A stretch of 64,000 nucleotides of DNA from Rhodobacter sp. CZR27 (GTDB lineage Bacteria > Pseudomonadota > Alphaproteobacteria > Rhodobacterales > Rhodobacteraceae): the NCBI RefSeq assembly GCF_002407205.1, contig NZ_CP023548.1, positions 644,501-708,500 of the forward strand, written 5' to 3'. A program made the translations under genes and the position numbers. The notes under the pieces are model-generated. The model was not told the origin of the DNA. It did no database searches and saw nothing but the letters and a program-made list of their open reading frames with translations. Shown here one piece after another: positions 30,335-38,736 of the stretch (its first letter is position 1; each line of letters begins with the position of its first letter).

Positions 30335-30829
30335 TCAGTCGGGGCAGGCGATTCTCTTGACGAGAAGCGTGACCTGTCCTGCCGGGCGGGTCCAGACCAC
30401 CTCGTCGCCCGCCCGCGCGCCGATCAGCGCCCGCCCCAGCGGCGAGTGGGGCGCGATGCGGTGGTCGGCGGCCGAGGCTTCATCCTCGCCGGTGATCTGC
30501 CAGGTCGTCTCGATGCCTGCCTCGTCCTCGACTGTCACGCGATGGCCGAAGGCCACCTCGTCCGCCGGCGCGGCGGCCGGATCGACGGGGATCGCGCTCG
30601 CGATGCGGGCCTCGAGGTAGCGGATGTCGCGCTCGGCCGCGGCCTCGGGCAGGCGGTCGAGGCGATCCTCGCGCGCCCGAAGGGCTTGCAGCGTCGCCTG
30701 CGCCTCGGCCAGCCGGCGCCGCAGGTCGGCCAGCCCCCGCGGCGTGACGAGGTTCGGGTGAGGGCTGATCGGCAGGTCGGGGAGCGGCTCGTTGTCGGGC
30801 CCATCCTCCTTGACGAAGGCGCGGCTCAT
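30335..30829 (-). CDS. GreA/GreB family transcription elongation factor
   Basis: The 164-residue protein has an N-terminal coiled coil (residues about 28-80, LVTPRGLADLRRRLAEAQATLQ) and a C-terminal FKBP-like domain with EVAFGHRVTVEDEAG and HSPLGRALIGARAGDEV, the usual Gre ending (SPIGRALLGK.GDEV). Gre factors insert the coiled coil into the RNA polymerase secondary channel and stimulate cleavage of backtracked RNA. It diverges somewhat from canonical GreA, so it may be a GreB-like paralogue; the acidic tip residues (ARAREDRL) are only partly as expected. Its start overlaps the stop of the upstream Nudix gene by four bases. Confidence 0.85.
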   Translation of the reverse strand: MSRAFVKEDGPDNEPLPDLPISPHPNLVTPRGLADLRRRLAEAQATLQALRAREDRLDRLPEAAAERDIRYLEARIASAIPVDPAAAPADEVAFGHRVTVEDEAGIETTWQITGEDEASAADHRIAPHSPLGRALIGARAGDEVVWTRPAGQVTLLVKRIACPD

Positions 30830-31266
30830 CGCAGGATCGGCTCCAGAGGATCGTAGAGGATGCCATTGCCCCAGGCCACGGCGGGCAGGCTGTCGGGCTT
30901 GTAGCGGATGGCGGAAAGCTCGGCGCGGTCGAAGAAGCGCCGCTCGGTGACGATGCCGGCCGGGTCGCGCCAGTCGCTCGAGAGGATCCCCGAGGCGATG
31001 GCGCAGCGGAAGTAGATGTCGACCTGGTGAAACCCGGTGTCCGGGTCGTGGAACTCGTTCACGAGACAGGGGTCGCCGACGCTGACGACGAGGCCGGTTT
31101 CCTCCTCGACCTCTCGAGCGAGGTTCTCGGGCAGCGACGTGCCCGCCTCGACCCCGCCCCCCGGGGCGCACCAGAGGTCGGACAGACCCTCCGGCCAGGC
31201 GTTCACGAGGAGCAGCCGGTTCTCCTGGAGGATGAGGGCGCGGGCGGCAAGGCGCGGGGTCTTCAT
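30826..31266 (-). CDS. Nudix hydrolase
   Basis: A 146-residue Nudix protein starting MKTPRLAARALILQEN. The Nudix box is GGGVEAGTSLPENLA then REVEEETGL: the REVEEETG helix with its metal-binding glutamates is intact, while the first Glu of the GX5E part is Thr, a tolerated change in some members. Substrates of such enzymes are nucleoside diphosphates linked to another moiety; the specific one cannot be told. It is translationally coupled (ATGA) to the Gre-type gene downstream. Confidence 0.88.
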   Translation of the reverse strand: MKTPRLAARALILQENRLLLVNAWPEGLSDLWCAPGGGVEAGTSLPENLAREVEEETGLVVSVGDPCLVNEFHDPDTGFHQVDIYFRCAIASGILSSDWRDPAGIVTERRFFDRAELSAIRYKPDSLPAVAWGNGILYDPLEPILR

Positions 31267-31310
31267 GGTCAGAGCGTCGCAGGCCGCGCGGAAAAAGTCC
31301 ATGCCGGGGG

Positions 31311-31355
31311 TGCCGCCTGCGGGGGCATCGAGCCCCCGCAGCCGGCGCTGCCGCG
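31311..31355 (-). repeat. 45-bp palindromic repeat element, copy 1
   Basis: The reverse complement matches 38661-38705 at 42 of 45 positions. It forms a long GC-rich hairpin (CCGCCTGCGGGGG with its complement) in the gap between the divergent Nudix and OsmC genes, where a terminator would not be expected. Confidence 0.7.
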
Positions 31356-31479
31356 GGATGCGGCGCCGGGCAGGCCCGCTCGCAAGCCGAAGCTCCACCG
31401 GTTGCGGAACCGCCGCAGGGCCGGCGCCGTTCCGAAAGGGGCGCCGGATCGGGCGCGCCCCCGACAAGCGGAGGAAGCG

Positions 31480-31902
31480 ATGAAACGCAAGGGTTCGGCA
31501 GTGTGGACGGGCGATCTCAAGACCGGCCGCGGCACGGTCAGCACGCAGTCGGGCGTGCTGTCGGATGCGCAATACGGCTTCAACACCCGCTTCGAGGACG
31601 GCGCGGGCACCAATCCCGAGGAACTGATCGGCGCGGCCCATGCGGGCTGCTTCTCGATGGCGCTGTCGAACGTGCTGGGCGAGCACGGCATGACCGCTGA
31701 CCGGATCGAGACCACGGCCACCGTCTCGCTCGACCGGCAGGGCGACGGGTTCGCCATCACCGCGGTGCATCTCGACGTGAGAGCCGAGATCCCCGGCGCG
31801 GACGAGGATGCATTCCTGAAGGCGGCCGAGTCGGCCAAGGCGAACTGCCCGGTCTCGAAGCTGCTGACCGCCGAGATCACGATGAACGCCCGGCTCGGCT
31901 GA
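31480..31902 (+). CDS. OsmC family peroxiredoxin-like protein
   Basis: The 140-residue protein starts MKRKGSAVWTGDLKTG after GCGGAGGAAGCG. It has the two OsmC cysteines: one in GAAHAGCFSMALS and one in KANCPVSKLL, and the closing strand ITMNARLG. OsmC-type enzymes reduce organic hydroperoxides with these cysteines. This copy is closer to the OsmC than the Ohr branch judging from the NPEELIGAAHAGC motif. It converges on nadD with two bases between stops. Confidence 0.93.
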   Translation: MKRKGSAVWTGDLKTGRGTVSTQSGVLSDAQYGFNTRFEDGAGTNPEELIGAAHAGCFSMALSNVLGEHGMTADRIETTATVSLDRQGDGFAITAVHLDVRAEIPGADEDAFLKAAESAKANCPVSKLLTAEITMNARLG

Positions 31903-31904
31903 TC

Positions 31905-32504
31905 TCAGCCGCGCCACACGCCGCTGCGGCGGATCTCGGTGGAGGACACGTCCACCATCGGGAGGTTGACGAAGCACCAGGCCGGCGGCGGGGCAAGGGG
32001 CAGGCGGCGGGCCTGCGCCGCGGGCAGCAACGCTCCCGCGAGCGCCCGGGCCGCCGGGCTGGTCCGGCCGGCCAGCCCGGCGCCGGGGCGCGCCAGCACG
32101 CCCACCGGCACGCTGGCCATGATCGCGCGCCGGCGCTCCCACCGATGGAACTGCACGAGGTTGTCCGCGCCCATCAGCCAGACGAAGCGCACGCCCGGAT
32201 AGCGCGCCCGGAGAGCCGCCAGCGTCTCGGCCGTGAAGCGCGTGCCAAGACGCGCCTCGAGATCGGTCACCTCGACCCGCGGGTGCCGCATCAGACGGCG
32301 CGCCTCGGCCATGCGGAGGGCCAGCGGCGCGGGGGGCCGCGGCTTCAGCGGGTTGCCGGGCGAGACCAGCCACCAGACCCGGTCGAGGCCGAACCGCTTC
32401 AGCGCCTCGCGCGTGATGTGGACATGGCCGGCATGGGCCGGGTCGAAAGACCCGCCGAGAAGGCCGACCGCCATTCCCGCATGCGCCACCGGCCAGCCCT
32501 GCAC
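31905..32504 (-). CDS. nadD: Nicotinate-nucleotide adenylyltransferase
   Basis: Joins nicotinate mononucleotide and ATP to deamido-NAD. The product is 199 residues with the nucleotidyltransferase motif [43 protein letters not shown] and the closing SSTEIRRSG (the ISTTxIR motif). GTG at 32504 ([14 protein letters not shown]) is preferred: GGAGGA stands four bases before it, and NadD proteins of relatives begin about this far upstream of the GGSFDP motif. The longest start is ATG 32576 and the shortest ATG 32474. Confidence 0.9.
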   Translation of the reverse strand: MQGWPVAHAGMAVGLLGGSFDPAHAGHVHITREALKRFGLDRVWWLVSPGNPLKPRPPAPLALRMAEARRLMRHPRVEVTDLEARLGTRFTAETLAALRARYPGVRFVWLMGADNLVQFHRWERRRAIMASVPVGVLARPGAGLAGRTSPAARALAGALLPAAQARRLPLAPPPAWCFVNLPMVDVSSTEIRRSGVWRG

Positions 32505-32617
32505 AGGATCCTCCGCATTCCGCACTCCCAAGACCGCGCCCTGAAACCATCCTCGCGTTGCCCTTGTCCAGCGCAATCGGTAAAAGGGCCGCCAAACCGC
32601 CTCATGGAGAGTTTCGC

Positions 32618-34273
32618 ATGGCCTCGTACCAATACGTCTACCACATGGAGGGCGTCTCGAAGACCTATCCGGGCGGCAAGAAGTGCTTCGAGAACGTCCA
32701 CCTCAACTTCCTGCCCGGCGTCAAGATCGGCGTCGTCGGCGTCAACGGCTCGGGCAAGTCCACGCTGCTGCGGATCATGGCGGGAATGGACACCGATTTC
32801 AAAGGCGAGGCCTGGGCCGCCAAGGGCGCCCGCGTCGGCTACCTTGCGCAGGAACCGCAGCTTGATCCGGCGTTGAACGTGCGCGGCAACGTGATGGAGG
32901 GCGTGGCGGCCAAGCGGGCGATCCTCGACCGCTACAACGAGCTGGCCATGAACTACTCGGACGAGACCGCGGACGAGATGGCCCAGCTTCAGGACCTGAT
33001 CGACTCGCAGAACCTGTGGGATCTCGACAGCCAGGTCGACATCGCGATGGAGGCGCTGCGCTGCCCGCCCGATGACGCGGATGTGGAAACGCTCTCGGGC
33101 GGCGAGCGGCGCCGGGTGGCGCTGTGCAAGCTGCTGCTGGAAGCGCCCGACATGCTGCTTCTGGACGAACCCACGAACCACCTCGACGCGGAATCGATCG
33201 CCTGGCTGCAGCAGCACCTGATCGACTACAAGGGCACGATCCTGATCGTGACCCACGACCGCTACTTCCTGGACGACATCACCGGCTGGATCCTGGAACT
33301 CGACCGCGGCCGCGGCATCCCCTACGAGGGCAACTATTCCTCGTGGCTGGAGCAGAAGGCCAAGCGGATGGTGCAGGAAGCGCGCGAGGACAAGGCCAAG
33401 CAGAAGGTCCTGCAGCGCGAACTGGAATGGATCCGCTCGGGCGCCAAGGCGCGGCAGGCGAAGCAGAAGGCCCGGATCCAGAAATACAACGAACTGGCCG
33501 GCCAGTCGGTGCGCGAGCGCGTCTCGACCGCGCAGATCATCATTCCGAACGGCGAGCGTCTGGGCGGCAAGGTGATCGAGGTCGAGAACCTGACCAAGCA
33601 CATGGGCGACAAGCTGCTGATCGAGAACCTGTCGTTCTCGATCCCGCCGGGCGGCGTGGTGGGCGTGATCGGGCCGAACGGCGCCGGCAAGTCCACCCTC
33701 TTCCGGATGCTGACCGGGCAGGAGCCGCCGGATTCCGGCACCATCACCATCGGCGATACGGTGCAGCTGTCCTATGTCGACCAGAGCCGCGACGCGCTCG
33801 ACCCGAACAAGACGGTGTGGGAGGAGATCTCGGACGGGCTGGAGATCATCCACCTCGGCGATTTCGAGATGAACAGCCGCGCCTATTGCGGGGCGTTCAA
33901 CTTCAAGGGCACCGACCAGCAGAAGAAGGTGGGGCTGCTCTCGGGCGGTGAGCGCAACCGCGTGCACATGGCCAAGCTCCTGCGCTCGAACGGCAACGTG
34001 CTGCTGCTGGACGAACCGACCAACGACCTCGACGTGGAGACGCTGCAGGCGCTGGAAGCGGCGATCGACGATTTCGCCGGTTCGGCGATCATCATCTCAC
34101 ACGATCGTTTCTTCCTCGACCGGCTCTGCACCCATATCCTCGCCTTCGAGGGGGATGCCCATGTGGAATGGTTCGAAGGCAACTTCGAGGCTTACGAGGA
34201 GGACAAGATCCGTCGCCTCGGCCCCGATTCGGTGGAGCCGCACCGCGTGAAATACAAGAAGTTCACTCGATGA
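32618..34273 (+). CDS. ettA: Energy-dependent translational throttle protein EttA (ABC-F)
   Basis: A 551-residue ABC-F ATPase with two nucleotide-binding domains and no membrane segment. Walker A motifs are GVNGSGKST and GPNGAGKST; signature motifs are [13 protein letters not shown] and [13 protein letters not shown]; Walker [12 protein letters not shown] and [11 protein letters not shown]. EttA gates the first elongation step on the ribosome E site according to ATP level. Start [21 protein letters not shown] is the family start. The downstream small secreted-protein gene overlaps by ATGA. Confidence 0.97.
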   Translation: MASYQYVYHMEGVSKTYPGGKKCFENVHLNFLPGVKIGVVGVNGSGKSTLLRIMAGMDTDFKGEAWAAKGARVGYLAQEPQLDPALNVRGNVMEGVAAKRAILDRYNELAMNYSDETADEMAQLQDLIDSQNLWDLDSQVDIAMEALRCPPDDADVETLSGGERRRVALCKLLLEAPDMLLLDEPTNHLDAESIAWLQQHLIDYKGTILIVTHDRYFLDDITGWILELDRGRGIPYEGNYSSWLEQKAKRMVQEAREDKAKQKVLQRELEWIRSGAKARQAKQKARIQKYNELAGQSVRERVSTAQIIIPNGERLGGKVIEVENLTKHMGDKLLIENLSFSIPPGGVVGVIGPNGAGKSTLFRMLTGQEPPDSGTITIGDTVQLSYVDQSRDALDPNKTVWEEISDGLEIIHLGDFEMNSRAYCGAFNFKGTDQQKKVGLLSGGERNRVHMAKLLRSNGNVLLLDEPTNDLDVETLQALEAAIDDFAGSAIIISHDRFFLDRLCTHILAFEGDAHVEWFEGNFEAYEEDKIRRLGPDSVEPHRVKYKKFTR

Positions 34274-34629
34274 CGGCACGGCGGCTGTTCCTGGCCGCGG
34301 GCCTTGTGCTGGCGCTTCCGGCGGCGGCGCAGGCGGCCTGCGAAAAGGCCAAGGATCGGCCGCTGCGCACCGACGAGGACCTGACCCTCGACTACCTGAT
34401 GTGCAGGCACCGCGAGCAGGCGGAGGCGCTGCAACGCCACCGCGCGAAGAAGGTGCTGCCGCAGGATGAAACGCAGCAGCCCGAGGGCGCGATCAGCGAC
34501 CTCGGGCGGCGGACCGACCCTTTTGCCGAGCAGTCGCGCCGGACGCAGGAGTCGCTCGACGCGATGCGCGGGGTCAACATCGAGATGGGCGACCGGCTGA
34601 AGCTGATCCAGCCGCGCCGCCTGCCCTGA
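34270..34629 (+). CDS. Small secreted protein of unknown function, coupled to ettA
   Basis: 119 residues with a clear Sec signal peptide ([23 protein letters not shown], cut predicted after AQA) and a hydrophilic, helical mature part with two Cys residues and repeated charged segments. No family is recognised. The ATGA overlap with the ettA stop implies translational coupling, although a periplasmic protein has no evident link to ribosome throttling. Its stop codon lies in a perfect palindrome shared with the converging gene. Confidence 0.75.
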   Translation: MTARRLFLAAGLVLALPAAAQAACEKAKDRPLRTDEDLTLDYLMCRHREQAEALQRHRAKKVLPQDETQQPEGAISDLGRRTDPFAEQSRRTQESLDAMRGVNIEMGDRLKLIQPRRLP

Positions 34630-34640
34630 GCCGCGGCTCA
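34627..34640. repeat. Perfect 14-bp palindrome carrying both convergent stop codons
   Basis: TGAGCCGCGGCTCA. The TGA of the plus-strand gene and the TGA of the minus-strand gene are its two ends. Confidence 0.7.
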
Positions 34641-34841
34641 GTCGAAGGCGCAGCCCGCCTTCACCCCCATCTTGCGGAACAGGATCGCTGCCGGGCAGAA
34701 GCCGGTGAAGGACGACTGGATCAGGTTCAGCCCGATGAAGACGGTGAACCAGACGAAATAGGGCGAGACGAAGGCGGTCAGCAGCACGCTCAAGAGCACC
34801 ATGCAGCCGGCAAACGTCATCACCATGCGGTCGAGGGTCAT
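34638..34841 (-). CDS. DUF2892 family small membrane protein
   Basis: 67 residues beginning MTLDRMVMTFAGCMVLLSVLLTAFVSPYFVWFTVFIGLNLIQSS; two membrane helices followed by the typical FTGFCPAAILFRKMGVKAGC ending. This is the DUF2892 (YgaP membrane-tail-like) pattern, NxxxSxFTGFCP. Proteins of this kind are often found near sulfur-metabolism or rhodanese genes; none is adjacent here. The frame extends upstream but similarity begins at this ATG. Confidence 0.85.
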   Translation of the reverse strand: MTLDRMVMTFAGCMVLLSVLLTAFVSPYFVWFTVFIGLNLIQSSFTGFCPAAILFRKMGVKAGCAFD

Positions 34842-34990
34842 CTTTGCCACTCCGGTTGCGGAAGTTCCTGCGCCCGAGGTAACACCGCCCCGCTTCGAAT
34901 TCAATATTCGGAATGCATGGCCCCGGGGAACCGCGCCGCGGCCGGGACGTTCCTCGCTTGAAGTCCTTTCAGGCGCGCGAGGAACGTCCC

Positions 34991-35149
34991 ATGACACTCT
35001 CGACCATCCTGCTGATCATCCTCATCCTGATCCTCATCGGCGCGCTGCCGAACTGGGGATATTCACGCAGCTGGGGCTATGGCCCCTCGGGCGCGATCGG
35101 GGTGGTGTTGATCGTCGTGCTGATCCTGGTCCTGTTGGGCCGGATCTGA
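34991..35149 (+). CDS. DUF3309 family tiny membrane protein
   Basis: 52 residues, MTLSTILLIILILILIGALPNWGYS..., two hydrophobic helices around a WGYSRSWGYGPSG loop, matching the DUF3309 pattern. Function unknown; relatives are often stress-induced. The ATG at 34991 follows GCGAGGAACGTCCC. Confidence 0.85.
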   Translation: MTLSTILLIILILILIGALPNWGYSRSWGYGPSGAIGVVLIVVLILVLLGRI

Positions 35150-35152
35150 CGC

Positions 35153-35443
35153 TCAGAGCAGCGCCTCGACCTCCGGGGCGAGGCGCATCCGGCTGCGCAC
35201 CTCGGCGGCCCAGGGCTCGCCGATCTCTCCCAGCTTGCGCCAGACCGCGACCTGCACCTCGGGATGTTCCGAGGTGGCGGCCTGTTCCAGGCAGCGCCAG
35301 TGCTCGGCCGGCGGGTCGCCTTCGCAGATCGCGCAGAGCAGCACCTCGCCCACGCCCTCGACCTCGACGGGCAGGCAGTCGTCCATGCCGCCGCAGAACT
35401 CGCACATCCCGTGGGCGCGGCTCATCAGGGTTCCCCAGGTCAT
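35153..35443 (-). CDS. Small putative zinc-ribbon protein
   Basis: 96 residues. The N-terminal half has CEFCG (from residue 14) and LLCAICEGD, a C-x2-C ... C-x2-C arrangement that would bind one zinc ion; the C-terminal half is helical and acidic (EHPEVQVAVWRKLGEIGEPWAAEVRSRM). It resembles the zinc-ribbon part of PhnA-like proteins but is not a full match, so I give no function. The ATG at 35443 is the last start before the Cys motif; the open frame extends further upstream without recognisable content. Confidence 0.65.
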   Translation of the reverse strand: MTWGTLMSRAHGMCEFCGGMDDCLPVEVEGVGEVLLCAICEGDPPAEHWRCLEQAATSEHPEVQVAVWRKLGEIGEPWAAEVRSRMRLAPEVEALL

Positions 35444-35537
35444 GTTCAGCCTCCAGAATGTCCATCGCGCCGAAGTTAGCCGCTGCCGCGGCGGCTGCCA
35501 ATGCGGCGCACCGGCGGCAATCCGCCCCACGCGCCCT

Positions 35538-35573
35538 GAATCTTGTTGATTCATGCGGAGCATCGGGCATACT
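35538..35573 (+). promoter_or_regulatory. Predicted cspA promoter with a GANTC palindrome over the -35
   Basis: TTGATT (35546-35551), 16 bases, CATACT (35568-35573). The palindrome GAATC-N5-GATTC (35538-35552), two CcrM-type GANTC sites, covers the -35. It would give a 5' UTR of about 115 bases, typical for cold-shock genes. Confidence 0.4.
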
Positions 35574-35696
35574 CCCCGCGCGACGTTATCTTTATCGACC
35601 ACTGTCTCCCTCGCCGGCAACAGTCCTTCGATCTTGCCCTGACTGAGCCGAGCCGCCGCACTTCCGCGGGCGGGACTTTCGACAGGAGACATCACG

Positions 35697-35903
35697 ATGG
35701 CCAAAGGCACCGTGAAATGGTTCAACGCCACCAAGGGCTATGGTTTCATCGCCCCTGAAGGTGGCAAGAAGGACGTGTTCGTCCACATCACCGCGCTCGA
35801 GCGTGCCGGCATTCGCGCGCTGAACGACGGTCAGGCCGTCACGTTCGACATCGAATCGGGCCGCGACGGCCGCGAATCGGCCACGAACATCTCGATCGCC
35901 TGA
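35697..35903 (+). CDS. cspA: Cold-shock protein (CspA family)
   Basis: 68 residues, a single OB-fold cold-shock domain: MAKGTVKWFNATKGYGFI carries RNP1 (KGYGFI) and DVFVHITALE carries RNP2. It binds single-stranded RNA and melts structures. CAGGAGACATCACG precedes the ATG. The region upstream (35444-35696) is gene-free and includes a likely long 5' UTR. Confidence 0.96.
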   Translation: MAKGTVKWFNATKGYGFIAPEGGKKDVFVHITALERAGIRALNDGQAVTFDIESGRDGRESATNISIA

Positions 35904-35922
35904 GGTCTTCGCCTCGGGTCTG

Positions 35923-35953
35923 AAAGGGCGGGCCGTCTGGCCCGCCCTTTGCC
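35923..35953 (+). terminator. Intrinsic terminator of the cold-shock gene
   Basis: 12-bp perfect stem (35923-35934 with 35939-35950), loop GTCT, ending in TTT. Confidence 0.85.
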
Positions 35954-36020
35954 TTTCGCCGGTGTTGCGGCCCCTCCGCTTCGGACGCAGAGTGGCGCCG
36001 CACCGGCCGGAGGCGCTGTC

Positions 36021-36941
36021 ATGGATGAAGCGGACTACCTCGATCTCATCGACGACGAGACGTGGGAGTTCATCCGCGCCAGCGCCCGCCACTTCCCGCC
36101 CGACAGCGCGCGGCTCGCCCTCGACATGCAGCGCGCCCTTCATCACCAGATGTGCCGCGCGTTCCGCGCCGCGCCGCCCGGCGCCCCGGCCCCCGAGGAT
36201 CGGAGCTTCGGCGGCGTGCCCTGCCGGCTCCATGCCACGGGTTCGGCGCCCGGAAGCGTGGTCTTCCTGCACAGCGGCGGCTTCGTGCTCGGCGATCTCG
36301 ACAGCGAGGACGACCTCTGCGCCGAGATCGCTGCCACGACCGGATTGCGCGTGATCTCCGTCGGCTATCGCCTGGCACCGGAGCATGTGCACCCCGCGGC
36401 GTTCCAGGACGCGCTTGCCGCCACCAAGGCGGTTGCACTGGCCTTTCCCGGGCCGCTGGTGCTGGTGGGCCACGACGCAGGCGGCAGCCTCGCCGCCTCG
36501 GTCGCCCATGCGCTGCGCGGGCGGGTCGCCCTGTCGGGGCAGGTGCTGATCTGCCCCGCGCTCGGTGGGAACCGCGATCGCGGCAGCTATCTGACCCATG
36601 CGACGGCGCCCATGCTCTCGCGACAGGACGTGCTGTCCATGGCCGCGATCCGCCACGGCGGGCGGGAGCCTGGCGCCGATCCGACCTCGGACGCGCTGCG
36701 GGACACCGATTTCCGCGGCCTGCCGCCCACCCTGGTGGTGACGGCGCAATGCGATCCCCTGTCCGACGATGGCCGTGCCTATCGCGACGCGATCCGCGCC
36801 GCGGCCGGCCGGGCGCGCTGGATCGAGGAGCCCGGCCTCGTCCACGGCTTCCTGCGCGGCCGCCACCGCATCACCCGCGCGGCGCAGAGCTTCGCCCGCA
36901 TCACGGCAGCCGTCACCGGCATGTCCCGCGGGCAGTTCTGA
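36021..36941 (+). CDS. Alpha/beta hydrolase of the HSL type with Asp at the nucleophile position
   Basis: The 306-residue protein has the hormone-sensitive-lipase family layout: an N-terminal helical cap, the oxyanion motif HSGG (H84 in FLHSGGFVLGD), YRLAPEHVHPAAFQD, the nucleophile elbow, the acid D245 in QCDPLSDDG and H275 in LVHGFLRG. The elbow is GHDAGG instead of GDSAGG, so the serine is replaced by D152. GHDxGG is the elbow of epoxide hydrolases and haloalkane dehalogenases, which use Asp. It may therefore be a hydrolase with changed chemistry or an inactive binding protein. ATG 36021 follows CCGGAGGCGCTGTC. It may be co-transcribed with the downstream sulfatase (136 bases). Confidence 0.85.
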   Translation: MDEADYLDLIDDETWEFIRASARHFPPDSARLALDMQRALHHQMCRAFRAAPPGAPAPEDRSFGGVPCRLHATGSAPGSVVFLHSGGFVLGDLDSEDDLCAEIAATTGLRVISVGYRLAPEHVHPAAFQDALAATKAVALAFPGPLVLVGHDAGGSLAASVAHALRGRVALSGQVLICPALGGNRDRGSYLTHATAPMLSRQDVLSMAAIRHGGREPGADPTSDALRDTDFRGLPPTLVVTAQCDPLSDDGRAYRDAIRAAAGRARWIEEPGLVHGFLRGRHRITRAAQSFARITAAVTGMSRGQF

Positions 36942-37077
36942 TCCGCGCGGGCCGAAGGCCGGAGGCTCGCCACAAACGACGGGTCCGTGGCAAGTGCGGC
37001 CCGAACAGGTCGCCTGCGGGACAGACGGCTTCGCGCGGCCGGGGCATGGCTGCGGCACACCCTGCACGAAGGCCGCC

Positions 37078-38583
37078 ATGACGAAGCCCAACATCCTGAT
37101 TCTTATGGTCGACCAGCTCAACGGGACGCTGTTCCCCGACGGGCCGGCCGATTGGCTCCACGCCCCGAACCTGAAGCGCCTTGCCGAGCGCTCGACCCGC
37201 TTTGCCAATGCCTACACGGCCAGCCCGCTCTGCGCGCCGGCGCGGGCCTCGTTCATGTCGGGCCAGCTGCCCTCGCGCACGCGGGTCTACGACAACGCGG
37301 CCGAGTTCGCCTCGGACATCCCGACCTTCGCCCATCACCTGCGGCGCGCGGGCTGGCAGACCTGCCTGTCCGGGAAGATGCACTTCGTCGGTCCCGACCA
37401 GCTGCACGGGTTCGAGGAGCGGCTGACGACCGACATCTACCCGGCCGATTTCGGCTGGACGCCGGACTACCGCAAGCCCGGCGAGCGGATCGACTGGTGG
37501 TATCACAACCTCGGCTCGGTCACCGGCGCGGGCGTGGCCGAGATCACCAACCAGCTCGAATACGACGACGACGTGGCGCATCACGCGATCCAGAAGCTCT
37601 ACGACCTGTCGCGCGGCGGCGACGACCGGCCCTGGTGCATGACGGTCAGCTTCACCCATCCCCACGATCCCTTCGCGGCGCGGCGGAAGTATTGGGATCT
37701 CTACGAGGACCACCCGATGCTCGCCCCGCCCGAGCCGATCCCTTACGAGGCGCAGGACCCGCACAGCCGCCGCCTGATGGACGCCTGCGACTTCCGCGCC
37801 TTCGACCTCACCGACGAGCAGATCCGCCGCTCGCGGCGCGGCTATTTCGCCAACATTTCCTATGTGGATGACAAGATCGGCGAGATCCTTTCGGTGCTGG
37901 ACGCGACCCGGCAGGAGGCCATCGTGGTCTTCGTCTCGGACCACGGCGAGATGCTGGGCGAGCGCGGCCTCTGGTTCAAGATGAACTTCTTCGAGGGCTC
38001 GGCGCGGGTGCCGCTGATGATCGCGGCGCCCGGCCTGCCTCCGGGCCGGATCGCGACGCCGGTCTCGACCATCGACGTGACGCCGACGCTCTGCGCGCTG
38101 GCGGGCATCGACATGGGCGAGGTGGCGCCCTGGACGGACGGCGAAAGCCTGGTGCCGCTCGCGCAAGGCGAGGGCAGGACCTCGCCCGTCCTGATGGAGT
38201 ATGCCGCCGAGGGCTCGATCACGCCGCTGGTCGCCATCCGCGACGGACGCTGGAAATACGTCCGCTGCAAGGCCGATCCCGAGCAACTCTTCGACCTCGA
38301 AACCGATCCCGCGGAGCGCCACAACCTTGCCCCCGATCCCGCCCACGCCGAGGTGCTCGGGCGGCTTCGCGCGGCCTCCGAGGCGCGCTGGGACCTCGCT
38401 GCCTTCGATGCCGCGGTGCGCGAAAGCCAGGCCCGCCGCTGGGTGGTCTACGACTCGCTGCGGCAGGGCGGCTACTACCCGTGGGACTACCAGCCGCTGC
38501 AGAAGGCGTCCGAGCGCTACATGCGCAACCACATGGACCTGAACGTGCTGGAGGAGAGCAAGCGCTTCCCCCGCGGCGAGTGA
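37078..38583 (+). CDS. betC: Choline-sulfatase
   Basis: The 501-residue sulfatase starts MTKPNILILMVDQLNGTLFPD. The formylglycine site is C52 in SPLCAPARASFMSGQLPSR, followed by LSGKMHFVGPDQLHGFEERL, the metal-binding SDHGEMLGERGLW, and the choline-sulfatase C-terminal extension (VYDSLRQGGYYPWDYQP...YMRNHMDLNVLE). Such enzymes hydrolyse choline-O-sulfate to choline and sulfate, feeding glycine betaine synthesis or sulfur supply. No betA/betB/betI neighbours are present, so assignment rests on the protein itself. No signal peptide, hence cytoplasmic. Confidence 0.92.
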   Translation: MTKPNILILMVDQLNGTLFPDGPADWLHAPNLKRLAERSTRFANAYTASPLCAPARASFMSGQLPSRTRVYDNAAEFASDIPTFAHHLRRAGWQTCLSGKMHFVGPDQLHGFEERLTTDIYPADFGWTPDYRKPGERIDWWYHNLGSVTGAGVAEITNQLEYDDDVAHHAIQKLYDLSRGGDDRPWCMTVSFTHPHDPFAARRKYWDLYEDHPMLAPPEPIPYEAQDPHSRRLMDACDFRAFDLTDEQIRRSRRGYFANISYVDDKIGEILSVLDATRQEAIVVFVSDHGEMLGERGLWFKMNFFEGSARVPLMIAAPGLPPGRIATPVSTIDVTPTLCALAGIDMGEVAPWTDGESLVPLAQGEGRTSPVLMEYAAEGSITPLVAIRDGRWKYVRCKADPEQLFDLETDPAERHNLAPDPAHAEVLGRLRAASEARWDLAAFDAAVRESQARRWVVYDSLRQGGYYPWDYQPLQKASERYMRNHMDLNVLEESKRFPRGE

Positions 38584-38660
38584 CCGTTCCGGGGCGGGGC
38601 GCGCTGCGCTGGATCTCCCGCGGCGCCCGCCCTGGGCCGGGACCGTCCGACGGGACTGTC

Positions 38661-38705
38661 CGCGGCAGCGCCGCCTGCGGGGGTTCGACGCCCCCGCAGG
38701 CGGCA
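38661..38705 (+). repeat. 45-bp palindromic repeat element, copy 2; also the hairpin between betC and lysK
   Basis: Matches the reverse complement of 31311-31355 at 42 of 45 positions. It contains a perfect 14-bp stem (38670-38683 with 38691-38704, loop TTCGACG) between two convergent genes, so here it could also stop transcription. Confidence 0.7.
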
Positions 38706-38736
38706 CCTTCCCCGCGGGGCGAGGCAGCGGGTGCCG

